DNA of 64,000 bases, taken from Hyphomicrobiales bacterium. GTDB taxonomy: Bacteria; Pseudomonadota; Alphaproteobacteria; Rhizobiales; Xanthobacteraceae. The position numbers and the translations under genes were made by a program. Shown piece after piece: positions 10,386-18,683 of the stretch (position 1 is its first letter; the number at the start of each line of letters is the position of its first letter). The DNA lies in contig JAFKKN010000005.1 in assembly GCA_017305535.1 (NCBI GenBank), positions 1-64,000 of the forward strand, in the 5' to 3' direction. Below the pieces are notes generated by a model. It had not been told where the DNA came from and searched no databases. It saw nothing but the letters and a program-made list of their open reading frames with translations.

Positions 10386-11717
10386 ATGGTCTCTGCTGCT
10401 GAACAACTCGCCTCCAATCTCAATTTCTCCGCGCTGGCGAAGGCGGACGAACTCAAGAAGCGCATCTGGTTCACGCTGGGTGCGCTATTGGTGTATCGGC
10501 TTGGCACCTACATTCCACTGCCCGGCATCGATCCCGGCGTGTGGAGCCAGATCTTCCGCACGCAGGCAGGCGGCATCCTCGGCATGTTCAACATGTTCTC
10601 CGGGGGCGGTATCGACCGCATGGCGATCTTCGCGCTCAACATCATGCCGTACATCTCGGCATCGATTATCCTTCAGCTTCTGACGTCGGTGGTGCCGTCG
10701 CTGGAAGCCCTCAAGAAGGAAGGCGAGGCGGGCCGCAAGATCATCAACCAGTACACCCGTTATCTCACCGTAGTGCTGGCGGTATTGCAGGCTTACGGCA
10801 TTGCCGTCGGTTTGCAGGGCGCCGGCAACGTGGTCAGCCAGCCGGGCATGTTCTTCCTGATCTCGACGGCGCTGACCCTGACTGGCGGCACCATGTTCCT
10901 GATGTGGCTGGGTGAGCAGATCACCGCGCGCGGCATCGGCAACGGCATTTCGCTGATCATCATGGCCGGCATCGTCGCCGAATTGCCGGCGGCATTGGCC
11001 TCCACCCTCGAACTCGGTCGGCAGGGCGCGCTGTCGACGGCGGTGATCCTCGCCATCCTGGTGATGGTCGTGGTGGTGATCGCCTTCATCGTCTTCATGG
11101 AGCGGGCGCAGCGCCGGTTGCTGATCCAGTATCCGAAGCGTCAGGTCGGCAACAAGATGTTCGAGGGCCAGTCCTCGCATCTGCCGCTCAAGCTCAACAC
11201 CTCGGGCGTGATTCCGCCGATCTTCGCATCGTCGCTGCTGTTGCTGCCCACCACGGTCGCCAACTTCAATGCCGGGTCCGGCCCTGAGTGGCTGCAATGG
11301 CTGAACACGAATCTCGGCCACGGTCGGCCGCTCTATCTCGTGCTTTATCTGGCGATGATCGTGTTCTTCACGTTCTTCTATACGGCCGTTGTATTCAATC
11401 CGACCGAGACCGCGGATAATCTGAAGAAGCATGGCGGCTTCATTCCTGGCATTCGTCCCGGTGAACGGACGGCCGAGTACATCGACTACGTGCTGTCGCG
11501 CATTACCGTCATCGGCGCGATCTATCTGGCGGTCGTCTGTCTCGTTCCTGAAATTCTCATTTCGTACGCCTCGGTTCCGTTCTACTTTGGCGGCACATCG
11601 TTGCTGATCGTGGTCAGCGTGACGATGGATACGGTGGCGCAGGTCCAGGGCTACCTGCTGGCGCACCAGTATGAGGGCTTGATACGGAAGTCGAAACTGA
11701 GGGGCCGACGTAAATGA
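10386..11717 (+). CDS. secY: Protein translocase subunit SecY
   Basis: SecY is the channel-forming subunit of the SecYEG translocon in the inner membrane. The 443 residues are predicted to form the usual ten membrane segments. Family landmarks are [10 protein letters not shown] after the first segment, [14 protein letters not shown] in TM2, and [17 protein letters not shown]. The cytosolic loop has [20 protein letters not shown]. The stop overlaps the adk start by four bases, as in many bacteria. Confidence 0.98.
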   Translation: MVSAAEQLASNLNFSALAKADELKKRIWFTLGALLVYRLGTYIPLPGIDPGVWSQIFRTQAGGILGMFNMFSGGGIDRMAIFALNIMPYISASIILQLLTSVVPSLEALKKEGEAGRKIINQYTRYLTVVLAVLQAYGIAVGLQGAGNVVSQPGMFFLISTALTLTGGTMFLMWLGEQITARGIGNGISLIIMAGIVAELPAALASTLELGRQGALSTAVILAILVMVVVVIAFIVFMERAQRRLLIQYPKRQVGNKMFEGQSSHLPLKLNTSGVIPPIFASSLLLLPTTVANFNAGSGPEWLQWLNTNLGHGRPLYLVLYLAMIVFFTFFYTAVVFNPTETADNLKKHGGFIPGIRPGERTAEYIDYVLSRITVIGAIYLAVVCLVPEILISYASVPFYFGGTSLLIVVSVTMDTVAQVQGYLLAHQYEGLIRKSKLRGRRK

Positions 11718-12658
11718 GACTGATTCTTCTCGGGCCGCCGGGGGCGGGCAAGGGAACACAGGCGCAGCATCTGGTTCAACGACACGGCATCGTCCAGCTT
11801 TCCACCGGCGACATGTTGCGCGCCGCGGTGAAGGCGGGAACGCCGGTCGGGCTCAAGGCCAAGGACATCATGGCCTCGGGCGGTCTGGTGCCGGACGAGG
11901 TGGTGGTCGGCATCATCGCCGATCGCATCGAGGAGGCCGACGCCAAGAACGGTTTCATTCTCGACGGTTTCCCGCGCACGGTGCCGCAGGCTGTCGCGCT
12001 CGACAAGCTTCTGAAATCGAAGGGACTGGCGCTCGACGCCGTCATCGAGTTGCGCGTCAACGAAGGCGCGCTGCTGCGCCGGGTCGAGACCCGCATTGCC
12101 GAGATGAAGGCGCGCGGCGAAGCCGTTCGTGCCGACGACACGCCGGAAGTGCTGTCGCAGCGGCTCGCCAACTACCGGGCCCAGACCGAACCGCTGGTCG
12201 ATTACTACGGCGAGAAGCGCAAGCTCGCGACTATCGACGGCATGAAGTCGATCGAAGAGGTCACCGCCGACATCAAGCGGGTGCTCGATGCCTTGAACGA
12301 ATCGGCGGCCAAGCCTGCCAAGACTCGTAATAAGGCGCGCAAGCCGGTGGCGAAGAAGGCCAAAGCCAAGAAGGCAGTCAAGGCGGCGTCGGCCGGCCGG
12401 ACCGCCAAGAAGGCCAAAGTTGCCAAGAAAGCCGCCAAGAAAACGGTGAAAAAGGCTGCCAAGAAGGCTGCGCCCAAGCGGGCGGCTGCCAAAAAAGCGA
12501 AGAAATCGGCCAAACCGGCCGCCAGGAAGGCCAAAACGACCGCCCGCAAGGGGGCTGCCAAGGGGGCCCGGAAGGGTTCCAAGGCAAGTTCCCGGCCCGT
12601 GAAAAAGGTCACGAAAAAGCCAGCCAAAACCGCGAGGCGGTTGACGAAACGAGGATGA
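11714..12658 (+). CDS. adk: Adenylate kinase with long Lys/Ala-rich C-terminal tail
   Basis: Adenylate kinase interconverts ATP, AMP and ADP. Residues 1 to about 196 form a short-LID (zinc-less) kinase with P-loop [10 protein letters not shown] at 7-16, AMP-site segment [16 protein letters not shown] near 84-89 and the arginine-rich [13 protein letters not shown]. From about residue 197 to 314 the sequence becomes a Lys/Ala/Arg tail (repeats such as [16 protein letters not shown]) resembling histone H1-like bacterial proteins. Typical alphaproteobacterial Adk of this type is about 190-220 residues, so the tail adds roughly 118. The frame is open throughout and ends in TGA. The tail may bind nucleic acid or ribosomes; that is inference. 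Confidence 0.95.
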   Translation: MRLILLGPPGAGKGTQAQHLVQRHGIVQLSTGDMLRAAVKAGTPVGLKAKDIMASGGLVPDEVVVGIIADRIEEADAKNGFILDGFPRTVPQAVALDKLLKSKGLALDAVIELRVNEGALLRRVETRIAEMKARGEAVRADDTPEVLSQRLANYRAQTEPLVDYYGEKRKLATIDGMKSIEEVTADIKRVLDALNESAAKPAKTRNKARKPVAKKAKAKKAVKAASAGRTAKKAKVAKKAAKKTVKKAAKKAAPKRAAAKKAKKSAKPAARKAKTTARKGAAKGARKGSKASSRPVKKVTKKPAKTARRLTKRG

Positions 12659-12816
12659 ATCCTTTAATAAGGCCCGCATTCAGTCGGATTTTTTCAGACG
12701 ATGCCGGGCCCCAAGGTGATTGAGGGGCGGGCGTCGTATTCGCGTTTGCGACCGCCTGCCTAAGCTAGTTGAGAAAAACTGCCGGCCCAACATGGCCGGT
12801 GACAGGAGAGAAGTCT

Positions 12817-13185
12817 GTGGCCCGTATCGCAGGTGTGAACATCCCGACCAACAAGCGCGTGTTGATCGCGCTGCAGTACATTCACGGCATCGGCCAGAAG
12901 AACGCTGCCGATATCCTTGAGAAGGTGAAGATTCCGGTCGAGCGCCGGGTCAACCAGCTCACCGACGCCGAAGTGCTGCAAATCCGCGAAGTCATCGACC
13001 GCGATTATCTGGTCGAGGGTGACCTTCGTCGTGAGACCGGCATCAACATCAAGCGTCTGATGGACCTCGGCTGCTATCGCGGCCTGCGTCATCGTCGCGG
13101 TCTTCCGGTTCGTGGCCAGCGCACGCATACCAACGCGCGCACCCGCAAGGGCCCGGCCAAGGCGATCGCCGGCAAGAAGAAGTAA
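12817..13185 (+). CDS. rpsM: 30S ribosomal protein S13 (GTG start)
   Basis: S13 forms inter-subunit bridges and contacts P-site tRNA. The family start [15 protein letters not shown] maps to a GTG codon preceded by GACAGGAGAG at good spacing, so I use GTG rather than the upstream ATG, which would add 16 unrelated residues. The 122-residue protein has the HIGQ-type motif IHGIGQKNA and the C-terminal [17 protein letters not shown]. It opens the alpha-operon section after adk. Confidence 0.96.
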   Translation: MARIAGVNIPTNKRVLIALQYIHGIGQKNAADILEKVKIPVERRVNQLTDAEVLQIREVIDRDYLVEGDLRRETGINIKRLMDLGCYRGLRHRRGLPVRGQRTHTNARTRKGPAKAIAGKKK

Positions 13186-13207
13186 GTAAGCGAATTGCGA
13201 ATAGGCG

Positions 13208-13233
13208 GTCGCGAATGGGGATCTGTTCGCGAC
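13208..13233. repeat. Hairpin between rpsM and rpsK
   Basis: GTCGCGAA and TTCGCGAC form a perfect 8-bp stem with a 10-base loop in the 110-bp gap. The neighbouring GCGAATTGCGAATAG resembles bases near the tuf-rpsJ hairpin. No T-tract follows, so it is more likely a processing or attenuation structure or a repeat remnant than a terminator. Confidence 0.5.
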
Positions 13234-13295
13234 GCGCTTTATTTGGTGGAGCCGCTGGAATCACGGCGGCGTTGAGATCGTAAAAAGGAACTGTA

Positions 13296-13685
13296 ATGGC
13301 TAAAGAAGCTGCCCGCGTTCGTCGTCGTGAGCGCAAGAACATCGCCTCCGGCATCGCGCACGTGAATTCGTCGTTCAACAATACGACCATCACCATCACC
13401 GACGCGCAGGGCAACACCATTGCCTGGTCGTCGGCCGGCACGATGGGCTTCAAGGGTTCGCGCAAGTCGACCCCGTATGCGGCGCAGGTTGCCGCGGAGG
13501 ACGTCTCCAAGAAGGCTCAGGAACACGGTATGCGCACCCTCGAAGTCGAGGTCGCCGGACCGGGTTCGGGCCGTGAGTCGGCGCTGCGTGCGTTGCAGGC
13601 CGCGGGTTTCACCGTCACCTCGATCCGCGACGTGACCACGATCCCGCACAACGGCTGCCGCCCGCGCAAGCGCCGTCGCGTTTAA
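13296..13685 (+). CDS. rpsK: 30S ribosomal protein S11
   Basis: S11 is a platform protein near the E site. The 129 residues contain [40 protein letters not shown] and end [16 protein letters not shown], all invariant features. It is preceded by AAAAGGAACTGT before the ATG and stands between rpsM and rpoA in the expected order. Confidence 0.98.
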   Translation: MAKEAARVRRRERKNIASGIAHVNSSFNNTTITITDAQGNTIAWSSAGTMGFKGSRKSTPYAAQVAAEDVSKKAQEHGMRTLEVEVAGPGSGRESALRALQAAGFTVTSIRDVTTIPHNGCRPRKRRRV

Positions 13686-13801
13686 GCCGCAGGGCTTTTG
13701 TCGCGGCCACGCCACGGGCCGCGACGGCTGTTCGATCTTCGGACGCGGGCCGATCCCCGCGACCTCCAACGCCAGTTGTTTTGATGGCAAAGCTGGCCTG
13801 T

Positions 13802-14833
13802 ATGGGTGAAACAGTGACGATCCAGAAAAATTGGCAAGAATTGATCCGCCCCAACAAGCTGCAAGTGACGCCGGGCGCGGATGCAACCCGTTTCGCGACC
13901 CTCGTCGCCGAGCCGCTCGAGCGTGGCTTCGGTCAGACCCTGGGCAATGCGCTCCGCCGCATCCTGTTGTCGTCGCTGCAAGGCGCGGCGGTGCAGTCGG
14001 TGCACATCGACGGCGTGCTGCATGAGTTCTCCTCGATCGCCGGCGTGCGTGAAGACGTCACCGACATCGTGCTGAACATCAAGGACATCTCGATCAAGAT
14101 GCAGGGCGAAGGCCCGAAGCGCATGGTCGTGAAGAAGCAGGGTCCGGGCACCGTCACCGCGGGCGACATCCAGACCGTCGGCGACATCACCATCCTCAAT
14201 CCGGAATTGCAGCTTTGCACGCTGGACGACGGCGCTGAAATCCGCATGGAATTCACCGTCAACACCGGCAAGGGCTACGTCGCCGCCGAGCGCAATCGCC
14301 CGGAAGACGCGCCGATCGGCCTGATCCCGGTCGACAGCCTGTACTCGCCGGTGCGCAAGGTGTCGTACAAGGTCGAGAACACCCGCGAGGGTCAGATCCT
14401 CGACTACGACAAGCTGACCATGACCATCGAGACCAACGGCGGCATCACGCCGGAGGACTCCGTGGCTTATGCCGCGCGCATCCTGCAAGACCAGCTCAAC
14501 GTGTTCGTCAACTTCGAAGAGCCGCGCAAGGAAGTGACCGCCGAGATCATTCCGGATCTGGCGTTCAACCCGGCGTTCCTCAAGAAGGTCGACGAGCTGG
14601 AGCTGTCGGTGCGCTCTGCCAACTGCCTGAAGAACGACAACATCGTCTACATCGGCGACCTGGTGCAGAAGTCGGAAGCGGAAATGCTCCGCACCCCGAA
14701 CTTCGGCCGCAAGTCGCTGAACGAGATCAAGGAAGTGCTGGCCCAGATGGGTCTGCACCTCGGCATGGAAGTGCCGGGTTGGCCGCCGGAGAACATCGAC
14801 GAGCTGGCCAAGCGCTTCGAAGATCACTACTAA
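13802..14833 (+). CDS. rpoA: DNA-directed RNA polymerase subunit alpha
   Basis: RpoA dimerises to start RNA polymerase assembly and contacts activators and UP elements with its C-terminal domain. I chose the ATG beginning [14 protein letters not shown], giving 343 residues, the usual length in this group; two upstream ATGs in frame add only 7 or 6 residues. Landmarks are [20 protein letters not shown] (dimerisation helix), [20 protein letters not shown] at the linker, and the alpha-CTD motif [14 protein letters not shown] with [19 protein letters not shown] stem-loop follows the stop. Confidence 0.97.
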   Translation: MGETVTIQKNWQELIRPNKLQVTPGADATRFATLVAEPLERGFGQTLGNALRRILLSSLQGAAVQSVHIDGVLHEFSSIAGVREDVTDIVLNIKDISIKMQGEGPKRMVVKKQGPGTVTAGDIQTVGDITILNPELQLCTLDDGAEIRMEFTVNTGKGYVAAERNRPEDAPIGLIPVDSLYSPVRKVSYKVENTREGQILDYDKLTMTIETNGGITPEDSVAYAARILQDQLNVFVNFEEPRKEVTAEIIPDLAFNPAFLKKVDELELSVRSANCLKNDNIVYIGDLVQKSEAEMLRTPNFGRKSLNEIKEVLAQMGLHLGMEVPGWPPENIDELAKRFEDHY

Positions 14834-14841
14834 GCTAAAGC

Positions 14842-14871
14842 GAGTAGCAACCGGATTTCCTGTTGCTACTC
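14842..14871. repeat. Perfect 10-bp hairpin between rpoA and rplQ
   Basis: GAGTAGCAAC pairs exactly with GTTGCTACTC around a 10-base loop, eight bases after the rpoA stop. It opens with GAGTAGC like the hairpin after tuf. No run of T follows, so a role in mRNA stability or processing between rpoA and rplQ is likelier than termination. Confidence 0.6.
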
Positions 14872-14953
14872 ACTTCCACCGGGCGAACGCAGGAAGCCCA
14901 CCTGAGCAACTTGTCCGACGAGCGGTCGTGACACAGAATGAAGGATACATCAC

Positions 14954-15370
14954 ATGCGTCACGGAAAGGTTCATCGCAAGCTCAACCGCACCGCCGAACA
15001 CCGCAAGGCGATGTTCGCCAACATGGCGGCGTCGCTGATCAAGCACGAGCAGATCGTCACCACGCTGCCGAAGGCGAAGGAGCTTCGTCCGATCGTCGAG
15101 AAGCTGGTCACGCTCGGCAAGAAGGGCGGCCTCGCGCTGCGCCGTCAGGCCATCAGCGAGCTGCGCGACCAGGATCAGGTCCGCAAGCTGTTTGACACCT
15201 TGGCGACCCGCTACAAGGATCGTCAGGGCGGTTACACCCGTATCATCAAGGCCGGCTTCCGCTACGGCGACAACGCGCCGATGGCCGTGATCGAGTTCGT
15301 CGACCGCGACGTCGATGCCAAGGGCAAGGACTCCGGTCCGGTGCAGGGCGAGGCGTCGGAAGCGGCGTAA
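14954..15370 (+). CDS. rplQ: 50S ribosomal protein L17
   Basis: L17 lies near the tunnel exit of the large subunit. The 138 residues begin [20 protein letters not shown] and contain [20 protein letters not shown] and [20 protein letters not shown], which are family signatures. It is the last gene of the ribosomal block and is followed 20 bp later by a strong terminator. Confidence 0.98.
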   Translation: MRHGKVHRKLNRTAEHRKAMFANMAASLIKHEQIVTTLPKAKELRPIVEKLVTLGKKGGLALRRQAISELRDQDQVRKLFDTLATRYKDRQGGYTRIIKAGFRYGDNAPMAVIEFVDRDVDAKGKDSGPVQGEASEAA

Positions 15371-15390
15371 GCTGGCTGACCATCGAATGT

Positions 15391-15420
15391 AAAAAGCGGC
15401 GCCTCGGCGCCGCTTTTTTG
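15391..15420 (+). terminator. Rho-independent terminator of the ribosomal superoperon
   Basis: AAAAAGCGGCGCC and GGCGCCGCTTTTT form a perfect stem with a 2-base centre, ending in six T residues. It directly follows rplQ and ends the ribosomal transcript. The A-run on the other side would let it act on the opposite strand too. Confidence 0.92.
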
Positions 15421-15488
15421 TTTGTGATAGCAGCGCAAACAAGGCAGTTGTTGTCGCTATCCGCGCGACAGCTGTACCGATTTTCCCT

Positions 15489-15613
15489 CGTCATGCCCGG
15501 GCATAGCCGTTGGAAGAACGGCGTCGCTTCGCTCGCCTATGTCCCGGGCATCCACGTCTTGCTTAGGCGCGAGATCAAAGACGTGGATGGCCGGGACGAG
15601 CCCGGCCATGACG
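15489..15613. repeat. Palindromic intergenic repeat, full copy 1
   Basis: The element of about 125 bp starts CGTCATGCCCGGGCATAGCC and ends CCCGGCCATGACG, so its termini are inverted repeats. It contains the shared core CGTCGCTTCGCTCG and an inner 12-bp inverted repeat CATCCACGTCTT / AAGACGTGGATG around a variable loop. Near-identical copies lie at 29919 and 43373. It sits between rplQ and the convergent reductase gene, with no coding capacity. Confidence 0.85.
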
Positions 15614-15645
15614 ATTGATGGGTGAGTATCGGTCGCTGGTGTCGC

Positions 15646-16767
15646 CTAAGTCTGCACCGTTAAAATCGGATTCATCACCAGCCCGAAACTGCGGAGTTGC
15701 CCAAGTAGTTCGCGATAGCCGAACGCCTGGCAACCCGAAGCAAAGCCGACCTTGCGCGGCGGCTGTTGCAGCAACGAATAGGCGGCATAGGCTTGCAGCA
15801 TTCCGGTCTGCTTGTAGTTGCAGTTGCCATGGATCACGCAGTGCGCGCGGCCGAGCGGGCCTGACGCGTAGACCGAATCGATCGACGTGTTGATGCGCGG
15901 ATTTTCGCGCGGCGGCATCGCGGCTTGCACCGTCGCGGCGATGTCGGCCAGCGCCTTCTCCTGCTGGTCCGGCGGCAGCGGCTTGATGTTCTCCTTCACC
16001 ATCTGCGTGGTCTGCACCACGCCTTCCATCACCGCGCGCTGCAACACGCCGCCCATCACGCGGCAGTTGGCGACGCGCGGATCGTTCTTGAACCACACCG
16101 GATGCGCGGTGCCGCCCCATGGCACGGCGATCGCGGTTTCGTGCTGACCGGGCACCACGACATCGGCACGCGCGGTGACGTCCCATTCGAGAAACTTGTT
16201 CTGCTCGAGGTAGTACCAGTTCGCCTTGAGGATAGTGAAGATGGTCTGCGTCGAGGCGTAGGTCGGAAAGCCTTTCCAGAATACGAGGATATCGAGCGTA
16301 TCGAGACCGGGCGTCTCGAGGCAGATGTTCGCAGCGATTTCGCCGGTCGTGTACATCTGCGCGAGATTCGGCGAGAGCAGCAGGTTCTTCTTCGCGAACG
16401 CATCGCCCCACGTTTTCTGCGCGTGCAGTACCCAGTCCTGTTCGCCGGTCGTGTCGGTGTAGTGACAGCCGGCTGCGAGACAGGCTTCGACGACTTCGCC
16501 GCCGTACTTGATGAACGGGCCGACCATGTTGCTGACCACACTGGCGCCCTTGAACAGTTTCGTCAGCGCCTCGACGTTGTGCTCGACGCCGATCACTTCA
16601 TAGTCCGCGGTTTCGATGCCGGGAATCTTTTCGACAACGGCCTGCACCTTGGCCTTGTCGCGGCCTGCGGCGATGAAGGGCACGTTGTATTCGCGCAAGT
16701 ATTCGCACACCAGCCGTCCGGTGTAGCCGGATACGCCGTAGACCACGACGGGTCGCTTGTCGCTCAT
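15646..16767 (-). CDS. Saccharopine dehydrogenase/reductase-like NAD(P)-binding protein
   Basis: The 373-residue protein opens with a Rossmann dinucleotide-binding motif (VVVYGVSGYTGRLVCEYL) typical of the saccharopine dehydrogenase-like family, which includes trans-acting enoyl reductases and lysine-pathway enzymes. The conserved region after it (SNMVGPFIKYGGEVVEAC and CHYTDTTGEQDWV) matches this family, but the substrate is unknown. GGAGGACGAC precedes the ATG. It is downstream of an SDR gene on the same strand, 53 bp away, and both lie divergent to a TetR regulator, suggesting a small controlled oxidoreductase operon. True lysine-pathway function is unlikely in this context. Confidence 0.8.
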   Translation of the reverse strand: MSDKRPVVVYGVSGYTGRLVCEYLREYNVPFIAAGRDKAKVQAVVEKIPGIETADYEVIGVEHNVEALTKLFKGASVVSNMVGPFIKYGGEVVEACLAAGCHYTDTTGEQDWVLHAQKTWGDAFAKKNLLLSPNLAQMYTTGEIAANICLETPGLDTLDILVFWKGFPTYASTQTIFTILKANWYYLEQNKFLEWDVTARADVVVPGQHETAIAVPWGGTAHPVWFKNDPRVANCRVMGGVLQRAVMEGVVQTTQMVKENIKPLPPDQQEKALADIAATVQAAMPPRENPRINTSIDSVYASGPLGRAHCVIHGNCNYKQTGMLQAYAAYSLLQQPPRKVGFASGCQAFGYRELLGQLRSFGLVMNPILTVQT

Positions 16768-16820
16768 GATGTCGTCCTCCCTGTCTCGTTGTGATGTGGT
16801 GTTGCGTCAGATGCTGAAGT

Positions 16821-17624
16821 TCAGGTTCCCATGCCGCCGTCGACCGGAAGGCCGATGCCGGTGATGAAGCGCGCCTCGTCGCTGCACAGGAACACGGCGG
16901 CGTCGGCGATCTCGCTGATCTCGGCGAGGCGGCCGAGCGGCGTCTGCTCGATTACTGAAGCGACGGCGGCGTTGACGTCGGCGGCGAGGCCGAGCGCGGC
17001 GATATCGGTCGCGAGCTTCATGCCCATCTCGGTCGGCGCGAGGCCCGGATAGATGCAGTTCACCCGCACGCCATAGCCGAGCTTGCCGGCTTCCATCGCG
17101 CCGATTCGCGTCATGCGATCGACCGCGGACTTGGTCGCCGAATATCCGGCGATCGACGGATAGGCGATGGTGGCGGCGACGGAGGAGATGTTGACGATGG
17201 CGCCGCCCTTGCCGGCGGCCCCGCCGGGCTTCATGGCGCGGAAGGCGTGCTTCATGCCGAGCCCGGTGCCGACGATGTTGACGTCGCACATGCGCCGCAT
17301 GTCGTCAGCCTTGATGTCGATCAGCAGCGAGGTGAGTTCGATGCCGGCGTTGTTGATGAGAATGTCGTAGCCGCCGAGTTCGGACACGGTCGCCGCGACC
17401 GCTTTTTCCCATTGCGCGTCGTCAGTGACGTTGAGTTCGGCAAAGCCGGTCTTGACGCCGGATTTGCCGATCTTGGCCGCCGTCTCCTTGCCGAGATCCG
17501 CCAGAATGTCGGTGATCATCACCGATGCGCCGGCGTTCGCCAGGGCTATTGCAATCGCTTCACCGATGCCGCGCGCGCCGCCGGTCACCAGGGCCTTGCG
17601 GCCAGTCAGACGTCCTCCGCTCAT
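16821..17624 (-). CDS. SDR family NAD(P)-dependent oxidoreductase
   Basis: A classical short-chain dehydrogenase of 267 residues. The cofactor motif TGGARGIGEA is near the N-terminus, the NNAG motif lies in DILINNAGIE, and the catalytic Tyr-x-x-x-Lys appears in GYSATKSAVDRM. The C-terminal FITGIGLPVDGGMGT is typical of 3-oxoacyl-ACP reductase-like members. A strong AAGGGAGG lies before the ATG. It is the first gene of a two-gene unit with the saccharopine-reductase-like gene and is read away from the TetR regulator. Substrate unknown. Confidence 0.88.
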   Translation of the reverse strand: MSGGRLTGRKALVTGGARGIGEAIAIALANAGASVMITDILADLGKETAAKIGKSGVKTGFAELNVTDDAQWEKAVAATVSELGGYDILINNAGIELTSLLIDIKADDMRRMCDVNIVGTGLGMKHAFRAMKPGGAAGKGGAIVNISSVAATIAYPSIAGYSATKSAVDRMTRIGAMEAGKLGYGVRVNCIYPGLAPTEMGMKLATDIAALGLAADVNAAVASVIEQTPLGRLAEISEIADAAVFLCSDEARFITGIGLPVDGGMGT

Positions 17625-17729
17625 GGTCTCGCCTCCCTTGAAAAGGTCAATCGTTCCAAGGGCCTGCTACGTCGGTCCGGTTCGCTCCCGGATGCGGGAA
17701 GGGACGATGGGCCGGCGAAGACAGTTTGC

Positions 17730-17787
17730 TTGACGATTGCCCAAATTTTATTATCCGAATGTCAAAGATAATCTTGACGATTGTCAA
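17730..17787. promoter_or_regulatory. Candidate TetR operator repeats in the SDR/TetR divergent region
   Basis: The divergent gap contains TTGACGATTGCCCAA (17730-17744) and TTGACGATTGTCAA (17774-17787), spaced 44 bp apart. The second is an inverted repeat, TTGAC-GATT-GTCAA. A further GTCAA at 17761 pairs with TTGAC at 17774. Repeated palindromes between a TetR gene and the operon it faces are the usual operator arrangement; binding is inferred. Confidence 0.5.
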
Positions 17788-17885
17788 GGGATCGTTTTGG
17801 GTGAATCGGAGATTTTTTCGTCGTGAGTTGGCATGATCGGCTGTGCGACAGCCGGGACGCCGAGTCGCGGAACGACGGGTTGGAT

Positions 17886-18530
17886 ATGAATCAGGCGTTG
17901 TTGAAAGCGAAAGTAGGCAGGGACACGCCGCCCCGGCGCGGCCGGCTGCCGGTCGACAAGTTCAATGCGCGACGCGTCGAACTGGCCGAGGCCGCGCTCG
18001 CGACGCTCGCCGATATCGGTTATGCGCGGACCAGCCTGCGCGAGATCGCGCAGAAGTCCGAATTCACCCACGGCGTGCTGCACTATTACTTTAGCGACAA
18101 GTTCGATCTGATCTGTTGCAGCGTGCGCTACTACAAAGCGAAGTGCGTCACCCGTTACGATCAGATCACCGCGACCGCGCGCAGCCGCGAGGAGTTGCTC
18201 GAAGGTTTTCTGGAGAAGCTCGGCGAGACGATCCGCACCGAAGCGCATATGCATCGGCTGTGGTACGATCTGCGTGCGCAAGCGCTGTTCGAAAGCGCGT
18301 TTCGCGATGACGTCACCGCCATCGACAAGAGCCTCGAGGACATGGTGTGGCGCATCATGTCGCGCTATGCCGCGCTCGGCGGCAAACAGATCGCGGTCTC
18401 GCCGGAATCGCTCTACGCGTTGTTCGATGGCCTGTTTCAGAAATATCTGTTGCAGCATCTCTCCGGCGACGCTGACGCCATCGCCGCGCTTCAGGCCGAG
18501 CTGCGGCGGTTATTGCCGATGATCGGATAA
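17886..18530 (+). CDS. TetR/AcrR family transcriptional regulator
   Basis: The N-terminal helix-turn-helix is clear: AEAALATLADIGYARTSLRE followed by IAQKSEFTHGVLHYYFSDKF, the TetR recognition helix and its YYF tail. The rest is a helical ligand-binding domain without a recognisable subfamily. I chose the ATG of MNQALLKAK (214 residues); an upstream ATG at 17823 would add 21 residues. It is divergent from the SDR/saccharopine-reductase pair, its probable target, with inverted repeats in the gap. Confidence 0.88.
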   Translation: MNQALLKAKVGRDTPPRRGRLPVDKFNARRVELAEAALATLADIGYARTSLREIAQKSEFTHGVLHYYFSDKFDLICCSVRYYKAKCVTRYDQITATARSREELLEGFLEKLGETIRTEAHMHRLWYDLRAQALFESAFRDDVTAIDKSLEDMVWRIMSRYAALGGKQIAVSPESLYALFDGLFQKYLLQHLSGDADAIAALQAELRRLLPMIG

Positions 18531-18553
18531 TCGCGGCGTCGCCGTGACGAAAC

Positions 18554-18588
18554 AAGCCCGCGCACCTGACAAAAGAGTGCGCGGGCTT
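18554..18588 (+). terminator. Hairpin downstream of the TetR gene
   Basis: AAGCCCGCGCAC pairs with GTGCGCGGGCTT in a 12-bp stem with an 11-base loop, 24 bases after the TetR stop. Only a short T pair follows, so termination is plausible but not certain. It may also serve the convergent porin gene. Confidence 0.6.
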
Positions 18589-18649
18589 CGTCATGTTTGG
18601 TCCTGCGCCGTGGCCGAGGGCATCCGGGCGCGACGCGACTTGAAGGCAG

Positions 18650-18674
18650 GGGACGCCGCGCGGGGCGGCGTCCC
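18650..18674 (-). terminator. GC hairpin downstream of the porin gene
   Basis: GGGACGCCGC and GCGGCGTCCC form a perfect 10-bp stem with a 5-base loop, ten bases beyond the porin stop on the minus strand. No T-run follows, so this may be a weak or factor-assisted terminator or an mRNA-stabilising end. Confidence 0.4.
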
Positions 18675-18683
18675 GGTTGTGCT

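Noticed and set aside
12302-12655. Repetitive Lys/Ala coding tract as a CRISPR or tandem-repeat array
   Set aside because: The repeats are codon-level (AAG, GCC) without fixed repeat-spacer lengths, and the frame is open through it; it is a protein tail.
13682-14827. Minus-strand frame opposite rpoA
   Set aside because: Shadow of the rpoA coding strand, with no family likeness.
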